A DNA stretch of 64,000 bases, taken from positions 5,113,954-5,177,953 of the forward strand of contig NC_087066.1 of the NCBI RefSeq assembly GCF_963678635.1, written 5' to 3'. This document shows, one piece after another, positions 45,928-58,180 of this stretch (positions within the stretch are counted from its first letter, which is position 1; the number at the start of each line of letters is the position of its first letter). Under the pieces are notes generated by a model, which was given only the letters and a program-made list of their open reading frames with translations, had not been told where the DNA came from and did not search any database. The DNA comes from Symsagittifera roscoffensis (taxonomy: Eukaryota; Xenacoelomorpha; Acoela; Convolutidae). The position numbers and the translations under genes were made by a program.

Positions 45928-47163
45928 CCCGGGTTGACCAAAAATGCTTATCCTACAATGTCCATTTATGATAAAATGCTTATGCTACAATGTCCATATA
46001 TGAAAAAATGCTTATCGTACAATTTCCATATATGGAATAATGCTTATCTTAGAATTTCCGTATATAAAAAAATGTTTGATAAATTGTAGGATAAACAATT
46101 TTTCATATATGGAAATTGTAGGATAAACATTTTTTCGTAAAAAAAAGAAATTGTAGGACAAGCATTTCATCATAAATGGTCATTGTAGGATAAATGTTTT
46201 TTCATATATGGAAATTCCAAGTTAAGCATTATTCCATATACGGAATTTGTACTATAATCATTTTTTCATATATGGAAATTCCAAGTTAAGCATTTTTTGA
46301 AAACTCAAATGAAGCTCAATTAGCGTTTACACTTACCCCATAAGACGTGCAATCTCTGAACAGAGAAGAGAACCAACAGAGAAATCAGAGAGTTTTAGAG
46401 GTTGGAACCTCAAACTCTTCATTATCTGCAGGCGAATCTCCTCAACTCTTGAGAGAGCAACAATTTCCTAAGCCTACTCCTGGATGAACCAAAACCATAA
46501 GGGAGGAGTTGTCTCAAACGCCAAAAAACTTGTTTTCCTGATGGAAACATTCTCCAATCACACATACTCCAGTTGTGATCCACAAGTTCAAGCAAGTTCT
46601 GTCTTCAGCATAAATTCATTTCCTCTAAAAAACTAAAATTTACACGTGCGAGAAAACAGAAAATATTCAACACATACGTAATTAAAGTTCATTGACATGA
46701 TTTCTGATCAAAATTCAGAACTTCTACACGAACGCAAAAATCAACTTTTAAGGCCACCGTCGGAATCATATATGAGATGACTGGGTCAGAAATCAGCCAA
46801 GCGACATTTTTTTATGCATGGAAATTGTAGGATAAGCATTTTATCATATGTGGACATTGTAGGATAAACATTTTTTCATATATGGAAAATCTAAGATAAG
46901 CTTTTTTCCATATACGAAAAATGTAGGATAACCATTTTTTCCAAAAAAAATAACGTAGTTAATTTTAAACACCAGACTATTTTATTTGGTTCAAATAGCC
47001 GGAGAAACTATATTGAATATTCTTTCAATGGTTTTTTGAAACTGCATGAAAATTGTATGATTAGCATTTTTCCATACATTTGATGTAGAAAATTGTAAGA
47101 TAAGCATTTTTGGTGTGGGGAAATGTAAGATAAGCATTTTCGGTTTATGGAGGTCAACCCGGG
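45928..47163. mobile_element. TIR element, CCCGGGTTGACC ends, TA flanks, 1,236 bp
   Basis: Left end CCCGGGTTGACC (45928-45939), right end GGTCAACCCGGG (47152-47163), both flanked by TA. Subterminal regions at 45940-46300 and 46810-47150 hold many direct and inverted copies of a word like AAAATGCTTATCCTACAAT with ATATATGGA spacers. No transposase is visible. A TA target duplication is compatible with Tc1/mariner-like mobilisation but is weak evidence on its own. Confidence 0.7.
46337..46467 (-). other. Exon-like segment inside the TIR element
   Basis: Read on the minus strand, an acceptor-like CTTAG precedes 131 bases open in one frame, with EIVALSRVEEIRLQIMKSLR, FQPLKLSDFSVG and CSEIARLMG. 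A strong donor (GGG/GTAAGTG) follows. GC content is higher than in the flanks. The segment could be a host exon captured by the element, or an exon of a host gene that happens to lie between two repeats. I do not recognise the protein. Confidence 0.35.
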
Positions 47164-47489
47164 TAGTTAAAAGCGTGCCAACGAAAGCGTGTGTTGATTT
47201 TTGCATCCCTATCTGAAACAACGTGAAAAAAAAACTAGTTTCAAGGTTATTCTCTATAAAAGCGACAAATGAATAATTATAACTCACTTACTATAGACTT
47301 AATTATTTTTATCAAACTATGGCAGCATACTCCCTTTTAAAATGGTTATGATCGATTATTTTTATATTTCTATAGATTCTGAGAATTTTGGTGCGGGATG
47401 TTTTTTTCCTAAAATGAGAGTTCGTGGTTTTCACAATAGAAAGGAAAAATAGTACGCTAACAATTTTTGTTTTGCCGTTGTTCTCATAA

Positions 47490-48100
47490 TGGTTCTGTTA
47501 TGCACACTTCTTCTATATTCGGTTACTCATTCCAATGACCGTTTAAGGTTATCTTATTCCTCTGTTCGTCTACAATTATTACTTTATCGGTCGCAATGAA
47601 GTTCAGTACACCTGCTGGTATTGCTTCATCGTCTCCACTGAGTTTCCAATTAAATCACTTTGGTCGTTAATTTGGGATAATCGTTTGATTTTCTGGCGTC
47701 ACTTGGATAATTTATCCATCAGTGTCGAACGGTATCTACGTTTTTGATAGACTTTATCGTTTTTTTTTTCGGTGCAGACAAAGCTAGCGTCATTCATCCA
47801 TGCTAGCTTTCTTGACAACATTTTATGTTCTTTTTGTTCGGTTTGTCTGAAACTTAGCCTGTAAATTGATTTCTCAGGTCTCCTGAAAAGTCCATCACTA
47901 CTCGTGTTAACGTTGGATTGTGCAGGACCATGTCTTTCCAGCTGTAGTCTCGGTGGCGCAGTCAAAATAGTTTTTTTGGTTCTTCTCCTGACAAATATGG
48001 GCCAAATGACCCATTCGTTGTGTCTTTGCTCTAGTTCAAAATTGGAGTAGTTTCAGATGCCGATAATTTCATATCGCCAGGTTCTTTCAATTTATATGTA
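47490..48100 (-). pseudogene. Decayed coding repeat, unidentified
   Basis: The minus strand holds SGDDEAIPAGVLNFIATDKV then IIVDEQRNKITLNGHWNE-stop (about 47660-47525), and further upstream PIFVRRRTKKTILTAPPRLQ with a Lys/Arg-rich continuation (47965-47699). DNA at 47930-48090 is related to 30320-30475 and its duplicate (TGTCTTTCCAG, CTTCTCCTGAC, AATATGGGCC/AATATCGGGAC, ATTTCATATC). It looks like remains of a multi-copy gene, perhaps a retroelement polyprotein linker, but I cannot name it. Confidence 0.4.
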
Positions 48101-48109
48101 ATTGTTTAC

Positions 48110-49500
48110 TTCGAGTTTGTTGCGTGCTGTCAATTTTAAGTTTTATCTTAATTTAAACAAAACCAATCCGTTAAACGCGCTAATTCCAAAAACTGACCAT
48201 CTGATAAAATTTTATAGAGGTTGAAACATCTTTAACTGCGTTTTCCACAGAATCTGAAGGAATTCGAGACAGCTAGATGTTTCTTATTTAATTCGTAATG
48301 AGTTTTTGAACTCATATTTCCATATTGAACATTTTCTGGTAAAAAATGTTATCAAAATAAGAAAAAAGCTAGTAATTAGAACAAAAAACGTCCTAGATCA
48401 GTTTAAAATACGCTGAAAAGTTTTGCTTTCAGTTTTTTGAAGTTTTTCTTTTTGATAGAAAAATTGCTTGCTAGAAAATTTTATTTCTTAGAAGTTGCCT
48501 AAAAAGCAATTTTTATGCTCAATTATTAGTGCTAAAGTAGTCAAAAATGACAAAATTGCCGATTTTAGGTTTAAAAACTAAGAACCCAGAAATCACTTCT
48601 AGCATGTTTTTAAAAAGTTTCATTTCAGATAGAAAAGTTCTTAATATAAAAATTTCATGAAAGAAAATTGTATGATGAGTGTTTTTTGCTCGGTAAACAC
48701 TTTTTTGTGAGAAAAACCTCATTCCTAATACAAACGACGTTATTGAGTTCAATATACCCAAAAAACTATTTTTATGAAAAATTTGACAATTTTAGATTCG
48801 AATGAAACAATCCTTATTACAAAATTCTCAAAAATCAAAGTTGCTTGATAAGCATTTTTTGCTCAATTTTTTTGTGGAAAAAAGCTCATTCTTAAGAAAA
48901 ACGACCTTAATATGTTCAAAAAAATCTAAAAACTATTTCTATGAATTTTTTTTAAACTCTACTTTCGGCTGAAAAAAGCATATTTTAAAGTTTTTTTTGA
49001 AAGCAAATTGTATAGTAAGCATGTTCTCCATAGACTCCGTGAATGGATTGTACGATAAGCGTTTCAATCTAAAGAGGTCAATACGCAAAATAATCAAATT
49101 AGTATAGCCGGTTGAAAAAAAAGTTTTCACTTCAAAATTTTGATTTTTATTCAATTGTATTTGTTCTGCTTCGCATAATTACAAAAAATTATTAAAAGAA
49201 AATGCGACTCTGTCTATCTTTCCTTTTTGATACCAACTTAAGACTTTGCCCACGTTTATTTAAGAGTTTTTAGGAGTTCAAGAGTTTTTAAAAATAATTT
49301 TTATTTCATGGTTTCTGAAACTTTTATTTATCTGTTCATTTAAAAGCAAGAAGATTGCACTTCTCTGGACATTTTGAATTTTGTTCCAAATTTTTTTCAA
49401 AGTTCGAGTGATACGTTTTGTATTCTTAAGTAAGACTTTCGAAAATCCCTTGTTTTTGCCTGAATCATAGCAAATTTGGGTTTTTGGCCTGATGTGCCTT
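48110..49500. other. No gene; degraded TIR-family words
   Basis: ATAAGCATTTTTTGCTCAA (48853) and GGATTGTACGATAAGCGTTT with GAGGTCAATACGC (49045-49085) resemble the right half of the CCCGGGTTGACC family. Otherwise AT-rich without frames. Confidence 0.4.
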
Positions 49501-49507
49501 TCTAGAT

Positions 49508-49722
49508 AATCCGCTCAAAAACCGCTCAAATCTTGCGCGGTTTTTGAGCAGTTTTTTTTAGATAAACCGCTCAAAACCGTTCAAATCTTGCGCGGTTTTT
49601 GAGCGGTTTTTTTAGATAAACCGTTCAAAAACCGCACAAATCGCTCATTTTTAGGCAAGATTTTGAGCGTAATTGTCTAAAAAAAAAACGCTCAAACCGC
49701 TCAAATCTTGCTTCAAATTAGG
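49508..49722. repeat. Hairpin cluster GCTCAAAAACCGC/GCGGTTTTTGAGC
   Basis: Two near-identical stem-loops (49513-49549 and about 49580-49610) plus two degenerate ones, spaced by TTTTTTTAGATAAACC. Loop TCAAATCTT is kept. A related word (GGTTGAGCGGTTTTTGG) lies at 63548. Confidence 0.7.
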
Positions 49723-51100
49723 TGAAAAATCTCGACTCGGGGAAGAAATGTTGATGTATGTGTCTGATTATGTTTAAGGTCAGAACATTATTTCAATTTT
49801 GATTTGTAATGGTAAATTACAGATTTTTTCTACCCCTCCTCTGATGCCAACCCACGCCATAGTTTTATGAATAAAAGTCCAATTAAACAGAAATATGTTG
49901 CCTAATGTTTTGTCAGCATAATCGATTATGGATGCAAGTTTAGACCATGAAACCAATTATTTTCTCATCAACTTTGATTACTTCCATACACAAACAATCA
50001 ATTAAAATCCATAATAATGATTGAAAGTCTACTTAAAATCCATTTCAGTTGATTAATTTGAATTATAATAATAAAGTTGTTTGCATACTTCTGAATTACT
50101 CACGTCGTAATTGAAATCTAAACCTACTGAATTTCATTTTGACCCTTTTTTCTTTCACGTTAGCCTCTTTTTTGTCCCTTTTCTTCACTGTGCCGCACGC
50201 TTCCCGCCTCCACGTAGTAATATGCTTGAATGACCACAAGGAAAAGCAAATTGAAAATTTAAAAAGAATCAACAAAAATCTGCAAAAAATGCGAAACCAA
50301 AAAAATGTAAGAAAAAAAGGAAACAAAAATTTTTTTTCAGACAAATTGAATCTCATTTTAACTGATGTTACGTAAATCAAGCTTAAAACAACAGTTGGCC
50401 ATTAAAAATATTTCAGGAACAGTTTACAAAAGTAGACTTCGTTTTTGGACAAAAACTCTTGTTACAATTCATATTCAATCGATTATAATCAATTGTTTTT
50501 GATTTGAGTTTCATACAAACTGACCATGAAAATCAAATATAATCGATTAATAATGAAACTCCAGTGGGGGTATTTTGCTGCAAATCTAACGCGAATCTGA
50601 TGTGCTTGTATAATTCTCCTGTATTTTATCAAGTTTTTGACTAATAGAATTCAGAAAACCCAACCCTTTTTCTATTAAAGTAAACATATTGACAACAGAA
50701 AATATCGACGTTTTTGAAATCATTTGTTGTTCATTTTTTTGTCTTAAAATTTCCCTATGTTTTGTTGAACTAATATATCTGTTTCAGCCTGACTGAAATG
50801 TTTTTAAAGTCCACTGGACAATTCAATATCTTATTTCGCGTTCTCAAATAGCATTGGTTTTTTTTCTTTATTAAGCTGACTGATGATCGGCGCCATCCTA
50901 AAACTTTGTAGAAATGGAGAGATTCAGGTAGCATCAAGCAGCATTGTCTGTCCGTTACCGCTCTTGTCATTAAAAAACAGTGTTATCGATCAGTGCTGTT
51001 AATGTTCTTTAATTGCTCATAAAGTCTTTCTGTTTTGGTGTTTATGATCAATCAGTGCTGAGGTGCTCGACTCATAGTTTGACAGAAATGGTCAAACTAT
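49723..51100. other. No gene recognised
   Basis: Contains AATCGATTATAATCAATTG-like words near 50480 and 50540, related to 57540-57790. Open frames at 50096-50380 on both strands are AT-driven. Confidence 0.5.
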
Positions 51101-51104
51101 GTCT

Positions 51105-51335
51105 GTTTTTGACTTTTTTTGTTCAATTTTATGGGACAGTTTTCGGCTTTGTTCGACTTTGCTCGACTTTGTTCGAGTTTTCCGGACAATGATAGACTTT
51201 GTTTGACTTCCACCGGACAATGTTCGACTTTTTTCGATTTTATTGGACTTTGTTCGAATGTGATCGAGCTTGTTTAAATTTACCAAGCATTGATAGTATA
51301 TATTTGAATCTGTTCAATTTTACCGGACATTGTTC
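51105..51335. repeat. Degenerate short tandem repeat (GACTTTGTTC-type)
   Basis: Many imperfect copies of TTTGTTCGACTTT and TTTTCCGGACAATG-like words. Purely a simple repeat. Confidence 0.7.
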
Positions 51336-52380
51336 GCTAAATGATCAATTTTGCTTGCAAGTGCCGTCTGCTTTTTGAAGACTGCTCTACTTTTCTTGAA
51401 TTGAATTTGAATAGCTTTTGATTACGAAAAATGATACTTTATAAAACTTAAACTTTTTTTCACCAGCAGCTAAAATATAATAGTAGGTGCCACAATCTTG
51501 AAGAACGTAGATTTGTATACCCTGGTTCGAAGTGCTTGGTTAATGTCTCGACCAAAAATTGGTATTATCTGACCATCTCGACCAATTTTCTGTATGTTTT
51601 GATTTTCGCGTCGAAAATTTGGTTTCTTTTGATTTTTTGGACATATTTAAACTTTTTCGTCATGTGATTTATCTGTGCTTCAATAAAAACCTCACCATTA
51701 AAAGAAAAAATCAGAGAAAAAGGATCGACTCTATCTATATGACACTGAAGGCGTAACGCGATTGAAAGGGTAACGCGAAGTTTTTACAAACTGAAATCAA
51801 GCAAGCCAAAACGCCGCAAAAATTAAGATATATTTTTATAGGCGGTTTTGTGGACAGGTACAAACAGTTTAAAAAGGTAGTTTATCAAGTTTTTTCTGCC
51901 AAAACTATTTGAGGCTATTTACAAGGCAGTCAAATCATTCAAATTTTTTTTCCTGTTATACGAACAGGAATTATTTTTCCGACTTTTGAAGTAAATATGT
52001 GGTCAGATGTTCTTTTTTTGTCAAAATTCGGCTTTTCTCAAACTAGTCTTTTTTGCAAACATTTGCAGAAAAAAATTTGATATCAATAAAGGAAAACACG
52101 AAAAAAATTTCACCTGCAACTTCTTTTTTTTGTTCCCATTTTTGAAGAAAGTGACGGAATATTTGTGCTCGGGTGGTGTTCTCCAGAAAAATATCAATGT
52201 TTCACCTGGAAGTTTCTGGCGAGTTTTTTCATCTGAAAAGTTTTGCTTTCTTATTCTCAATTTTAAAAACACCACATTTCTGTTAATTTTTCGTAAAAAT
52301 TTGGGGGTTTATATATTGCCAATATGCTTCTTTGGTACTATTTTAAGAGATACTTTTTTTGCTGACCGACCCTAAAACTT
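51336..52380. other. No gene recognised
   Basis: AT-rich. A fragment at 52150-52180 (GTGACGGAATATTTGTGCTC) resembles the arm of the 60.35-kb foldback family. The 122-codon frame at 52007-52375 is Phe-rich and low complexity. Confidence 0.45.
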
Positions 52381-52384
52381 TCTA

Positions 52385-52835
52385 AAGGCGCGTACTTACT
52401 TATTTTCAATAGGGAGCGCGCTGAAACATTTCGGTTTTTTTGTCAACACTTCCAAAAAGTGCCTAAAACGCCTTTTCTGGCCTTTTTTTTAAACCACAAC
52501 CCTTTAACCACCCCCCTCAAAAACATCCTAGATCCGCCCCTGTACAGACTCTGTTTTGACAAATTTAATTTAAAAAATGCAAAATATCGGTTTCGGGGCT
52601 TTTTTTGGAAGGTTTCGATAGAAAATTTGCAATTTTTCGGCGTGCGGTCCCCCTCAAAAATGATACAAATTGGTACCGAATGCGCCTTTGCGAATAATTT
52701 ACGGTCGGAGTGCGACCGAAAATTGAAGTCGTAAATTAATCTTAAAGGGAGAAACCCTTTGGGCGATGATGGTGTCGAAACATCCACCCATCCACCCATC
52801 CACCCATCCACCCATCCCTCCCCCTAAATCGGCTC
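52385..52835. repeat. Dispersed MITE/SINE-like repeats with CCACCCAT run
   Basis: Includes GAGCGCGCTGAAACATTTCG, TCCTAGATCCGCCCCTGTA (the reverse complement of the common invertebrate MITE end CAGGGGCGGATCTAGG), and the GGTACCGAATGCGCCTTTG/GTGCGACCGAAAATTGAAG block shared with 22850-23175. A CCATCCAC tandem run lies at 52782-52820. The GGGGCGGATTAAGG at 59790 is a further end of the same type. Confidence 0.5.
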
Positions 52836-53243
52836 CTGAATAAAAAAAGACAATTTATAGTCAAATCTTTGAACACGACTCCAAGCAATGAAATTCATGT
52901 CTGATTGATTTATGTTTTTCAAAAATTGGAAAGCACCCAGATTATTTTGTGGGGTTAGCTTAAAAGGGGGTGGTCTTTAAGCTAACCAATTTAATGCAGA
53001 ATAACTGTCTGCACTCCAGAGAAAATACGATACTTAAAAGCATCCAGAGTGGCTCATGAATCTCGTTAATACTCAGTCACTGCAACCACTGGTTAAGTAA
53101 AAGGGTCATTTACTAATTTCAATGCAAAAAAAACGATTGATTATGAAAAAAAATTGCGACTGCGAAAAATGTGTGAATATATTAGCTCATATTTAATACA
53201 AACATCGGTTTTGTGCTCAGAGAGAGATGATGTATTGAATGTT

Positions 53244-53545
53244 TTAAGTAGTTGCCATTCCTGTGCGATCGTACAAGTTAAGTGGGATGTAGCTCATCAG
53301 GAAATCCTGGTTAGTTTTCGGATCTTTGACTGAAAAGGGGTTAATAGTACCGCAGCCTCCCCCTCCCTTTACGTAGGACCTTTGGGGTTCCAGAATAGGG
53401 ACTCCTTGTATGTGTCCATTCCAGCCACGATTGTCGAAGGTCAACCCGGGTGCAAACATGAAGGGAGTGTCGAACAAGTTGATGTCGTGCTTCCCCGGGG
53501 ATGAAGTCTGATAGTCTTTGCAATTTCCTCCCCTACCGAAAACTA
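53244..53545 (-). CDS. Candidate terminal exon of an unidentified host gene
   Basis: An open minus-strand frame, clearly richer in GC than its surroundings, ends at a TAA (53244). Its peptide includes GNCKDYQTSSPGKHDINLFD, TPFMFAPGLTFDNRGWNGHI, QGVPILEPQRSYVKGGGG and NPFSVKDPKTNQDFLMSYIP, with varied residues that do not look like AT noise. A possible acceptor (TTTTCGGTAG) lies just before GGGAGGAAATTGC near 53540, and ATTAAA occurs about 50 bases after the stop. No membrane segment, no known motif. Upstream exons would lie to the right and were not found. It could also be a fragment of a mobile element, but no second copy is present in the window. Confidence 0.5.
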
Positions 53546-53984
53546 TAACACACTCAGTTTTTCGAAATTGAAACAATCAGACTGATGATTTTTTGGTACT
53601 CTCTCAATCCGAAATAAATTGAGAACGTACAATTTCATGCAATATATATTTGTCTGAATAATTTTCATCCCCCAACTGCGAGATTTTAGATTTGACTGGG
53701 ATTAGTTCGGTTCAATAACTCCGAGTATGATAAAACGTGGCATACCGACGAACTAGGTTATTTCCAGCTTAATTCTTCTTGTGGAGAAAAGACAAAATAG
53801 CCGTTTGTTTTACTGGAAGGAGTTTTGAAACATTAAATAAACAGCTTCGGCTCCTTTCCGTTTCCCTTCATGTGACAAATTTTCCAGTTTTTGGCACTAT
53901 TATGGCTAAATTCGTGATTGATTCTTTGAAACAAGGCATGAAAGCCAAGTGCGCTAGGAATGAATAATTTTTTTCTTCTTGCAT

Positions 53985-56900
53985 GATTTCACTTCAACTT
54001 CATATAATTTTCGAAAATGAAATTCAACTGTGGCGAACAAATGCAACTTTTCACAATCATCAAATATTTTTTTAAAAAGAAAACCAAACGGAGGGTAGAA
54101 AAAAAATCTGAGTTGATGACTGTTTTCTGTTTCTACCCAAACCCCCCCAACATTTGGTGTTCTCTTTAAAAAAAGCTATTTAATGAGTGTGAAAGTTTGC
54201 ATGATTAAAATAACTACTCTGAAAACATTTGTTGAAGTTCTCCTATTGAAGTGAAATGATGGAACAAAAAATAATTGGCCATTTCTAACACGTGTGTATC
54301 AAAAAATCAATCACGGATTTGGCCACAATAAAGCTTAAAAAATTTGTAAAACTTGTCACTTGAAGGGAAGTGGAAAAAAGCCGAAGCAGTATATTTAAAG
54401 TTTTAAAATTCCTTTTACTAAAACAAACGGCTACTTTTCCTTTTCTCAAAAAAATCATGCTGGGAAAATTCTAATTCTTCGGCATGCCACGTTTTATCAA
54501 AATCGGATTTAACAACTGTTATTAGTAACTAGTTACCGTTGATAAAAAAAGATGCTACATGTTTTTACATTTTTTGCTAAGATTTGAAGGTTCTTCTATT
54601 TTCAAAACTGAGATTGACAGTTTAATTTTGAAAAATGAAGTGGACAGTTTAGCAGTAACAAAATGTAGCAGCGTCAGAAAACGAAAAGTGCTCAAGAGTG
54701 CCTAAAATCAGCGGCCTTGCCATTGTCATACTGCTAGGTTTGACATAATGATAAAGACCGAATCCGAAAGGATTGGTGAACTAAAATCACTAATTTTGAA
54801 CTCAAATAAGTACGTCTAAATCGTGAACTCTTTATTCAACTTCTGCCAACAAGCAACGTTATAATATCATTTAGCATAAAAAGTCAACCGACCAACCATC
54901 ATCACTCAACGCAGTGAGGTTATATAATAATGGCGTTTCCCAATTCCTACCGGAAGAAACTTTCCCTGGAAAAATAAAATTAAAATTTTCAGAGTCCTAC
55001 ATCACCGTAGGACTAGAGCTCATAGAACCCCTGCGGGATGTTTTCAATTTTTGAGTCCCCGTGAGCCTTTTTTCTCGTTTTTCTATAATGTCGTGTCTTA
55101 TTTCGTCGTGCTTGGCTCGTCTTCTATCTGAAAATCATCCTCGTGTTCTTCCAGGGTATCTTCTTCTTCGTTTCTTGTTCTTTGATCTTCGTTTTTCTGA
55201 TTCTGTAATTTTGTAATGAGTAAAGCCTACTTTTACTTTTATGTGTTTTCTTGGGCTTCCCATAGGTGACATTAAATTGATGGTATTGACTGGTTTTTCC
55301 GTTGATTTTTGTTTTATTGTCTGAGGACTTTTACGTACGCCCTAAAGTCTGGGTATTTTTTTGTGGATTCTTATTTCTGAAATTGGGCTTTGAGAAATGG
55401 GCTGTTTCTCTGGAGTTGCATCCGTTGTTGACCCTATTGAAAAGTATTTTACTGGCAATCTTGTTTTGTTTGTCCTCGATTGTATTTATCAGAATCGGGT
55501 TCCCAAGATAATGTTGATTGCCTATTTCGGGCTGATTCTGGCGTTGGGTACCTAATTTTCATTAGCTCTGGTATCTTTTTTCGTTTATTCGTTTCGATGA
55601 TGGGGCAGTATTCTCTGAAGTTGAGGAGCAATCCTTCCTGGTTGATGCCGAATTTTCGCTGTTTGTTGTTTAGATATTTTTGATCGTTTTTTTTGATGAT
55701 TTCTCTGTTTGGAATCTCAATCCCCTTTGGATGTTCTCATCGTTTTTTGACATTATGGTCAACCTTTCCATGACATCACATATTTCTTAGTTTCAACTTT
55801 TTTTCTCAACAGCTATTTCCCGTCTAGCTTTGACACCTGTGTTTGGAGTTAATGTTTTGAGAGTTTTGTAGGTGTAGCAGGTGTAGGTTACGGTATCCTC
55901 TCCGGTCGTCGTTTGATAGTCCTTTCGTCTTCTGACCAATTCCGCATGTAGCTGTTGCAGTAGGGATGCAATAAATTTTCACGATCTAAAGATCGGTGAA
56001 CAATTTGTTGCTATGTTAGAATGTGGTGTGTTTAGCTTTCTTCCCATAGGAGCCTCAAGTTGTTTTCTTTTTATAATTACTGGCCATTTTAAACTGTATG
56101 TTTTTTACGCCTCATCTAGGTTTAAGCGTTTGTATCAACCTTTCTACTACCCCTATCGATCTATATTCGTGAACAATTTTTTTTTTATTTTATGTTGTTT
56201 GATTTGCAAGAAAATTTGAAAATTCTTAGCTCGAAATGTTTTTGCTTGGTCGCATCTTAGTTTTCGTGGTACCCCGTGGTTTGAAAAATAGCGTTGCATA
56301 AATTTTATTGCAAGGTCAGCTGTTGGTGTTAGATACTACTTAAGCCGTAGGACATTTTGACCAGTTTAACAATAGCAACAAGAATGTACTTATCTGTATT
56401 TAGTGTGTGTTGGAGGGATCACACAAAATCTAATTGTACCTCTTCATTAGCTTCAAGAAATTGTTCCATTTAGATGAGTGTTGTTTTTCTATAACCAGTC
56501 TTAGGTTTTCAAGTTAAAAAGGCAATGAATGGTATTGAAAGCATGCGGATTCATTTTAATGTTAAGCTAGATTTCAAGACAAATTTTATACCTTCAAAAC
56601 AAACGCTCTATGAAATTAGCTTCACCGATTAAGGAAGGATGCACTGACAGAAAAACAGCAAACGAAACAGCACTTCAGCCATATTTATGTCCACTCAATT
56701 TGATGGCAAGACTCTAAAATATCGTAATAGAATACTGCACGGCTAACAATTATTCAAACCCCACTCAAAAAATTGAATTGTCGCAAAATTGAATTTGAAT
56801 TTATTTTCCATGCGGAAAATTACACCATACTCTTAGTGATTGCACTAAAAAGCTACAAAAACAGGTCAAACGTTTTGAGGTAACTTCTTTGTTGCTGTTG

Positions 56901-57518
56901 AAAAAGTTTCTCAACACCGAATAAGATAATTTGTTTTTTTTTGTCTCTTGACATCAATTCAGTAAATAATGCTGGCTAGTTTTTTTATTGTCTGGATGTT
57001 GTCAAACTTATTCCTGAATCAATTTCTGCCATCCTGAATCGCTTCTCTTATATTCGGTGTTTTTTTACGCTGTGCCAACATTTTTTCGCTCGTCCCCAGA
57101 GTGACCACAGTTGAAAAAAAAACTCAAAAAAGCGCACAAACATTTTCAAAGTTTTACGGAAGGTTTTGGCGCGCATTTCCATCTCTAAATCAAAAAAATG
57201 GGCGTCAAACGATCATTCAGAAAGCGTAATATGGTTGTAAAGCAAGAGTTGGCTAAGTTAATTAAGTACCACAGTAGGACTAATCTTTGGAACTAAAATA
57301 TTTTGGCCGACCCGTTCCTCTCAGCACTATTATCCAGTATCATACTCTAAACGTCAAATAAATTATAGCGCGAGAATCATATGGTCACAAATAATTCTCA
57401 ACAGAAAGTTGTTGACAAGAAAAAAAAGATTTGCTATTTTTCAGCTCGTTTTTTGTGTCTCGGGAAAATCGTCAAATTTTTTTTCAATGAGTCATTACTT
57501 ATTATTTTTGAGTGTCAG
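53985..57518 (-). repeat. Decayed Ty3/gypsy-like dispersed repeat, copy 2
   Basis: Follows 1-3640 from end to end. The integrase-core trace lies at 55900-56470 on the minus strand (TAGGTGTAGCAGG, TTTCGTGGTACCCCG and AATCTAATTGTACCTCTTCA blocks), the charged tail at 55040-55640. It has an extra segment at 56520-56760 without counterpart in copy 1. All frames are broken. Confidence 0.7.
55900..56470 (-). pseudogene. Integrase core trace, copy 4
   Basis: Aligned by DNA to 2300-2870 and 9190-9700. The blocks for GVPR..CDQ and EVQLDF are recognisable but carry more indels than the other copies. Confidence 0.5.
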
Positions 57519-57534
57519 CCCGCACCGAGCGCCC

Positions 57535-57800
57535 ATGGATTCTAGTCAATTATAATGGTTTCCCGAGACAGAAATAATCGATCTTAATCCATTACAGATG
57601 AAAAAATCAGACCACGAAATCGATTTTATTGCCATTATAATCGACTATTTTTGAAAAAAATATATCCATAATAATCCATTATTTTTGTCACTGAAATCGA
57701 TTATTTTTGCCAAGATAAACTATTATAATCTATTATTTTTGAAAAGCAAATCCATTGTAATCTATTATAATCGATTATAATCCTTTTGATTTTTAGAACT
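57535..57800. repeat. Repeated TAATCGATTATAATCCATTA words
   Basis: At least eight partly palindromic copies of AATCGATTA or ATAATCCATTA within 260 bases. Confidence 0.7.
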
Positions 57801-57907
57801 AAATTCAATTATTTTTGCAAAATGAATGCCATGTCTTTTAATAAATGCCATGTCTCAACGTCGTTCACTCGCCCTTCAAGTTTTTTACACCCCTTCTTCC
57901 CCCCTTT

Positions 57908-58140
57908 GTAGTAGAAAAATAGAAAAAAAACAGTAAAATGAAGAGTAAAATATTTAAATTTTATTCTGAAATGTAACATTTCATGAAACAAAATACGTAG
58001 CACTGCACTAAACATGAAATGAGATAACTTTGGATGAAGTGTAAATTTAACCTAAATACCTTACTTAAACCCTACAAACTTACTCAAGAACATTGTTTTC
58101 TTATTTAGGGTACCCCCTTTCTCTACCCCCCCCCCCCCCT

Positions 58141-58180
<40 letters not shown>

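Noticed and set aside
50096-50380. Overlapping Lys-rich and Phe-rich frames on both strands
   Set aside because: Low-complexity AT-rich sequence, with no splice signals or homology that I can see.
53448-53459. GGTCAACCCGGG as another TIR end
   Set aside because: Not flanked by TA and no subterminal words nearby; it lies inside the candidate exon and encodes part of APGLTF, so probably chance.
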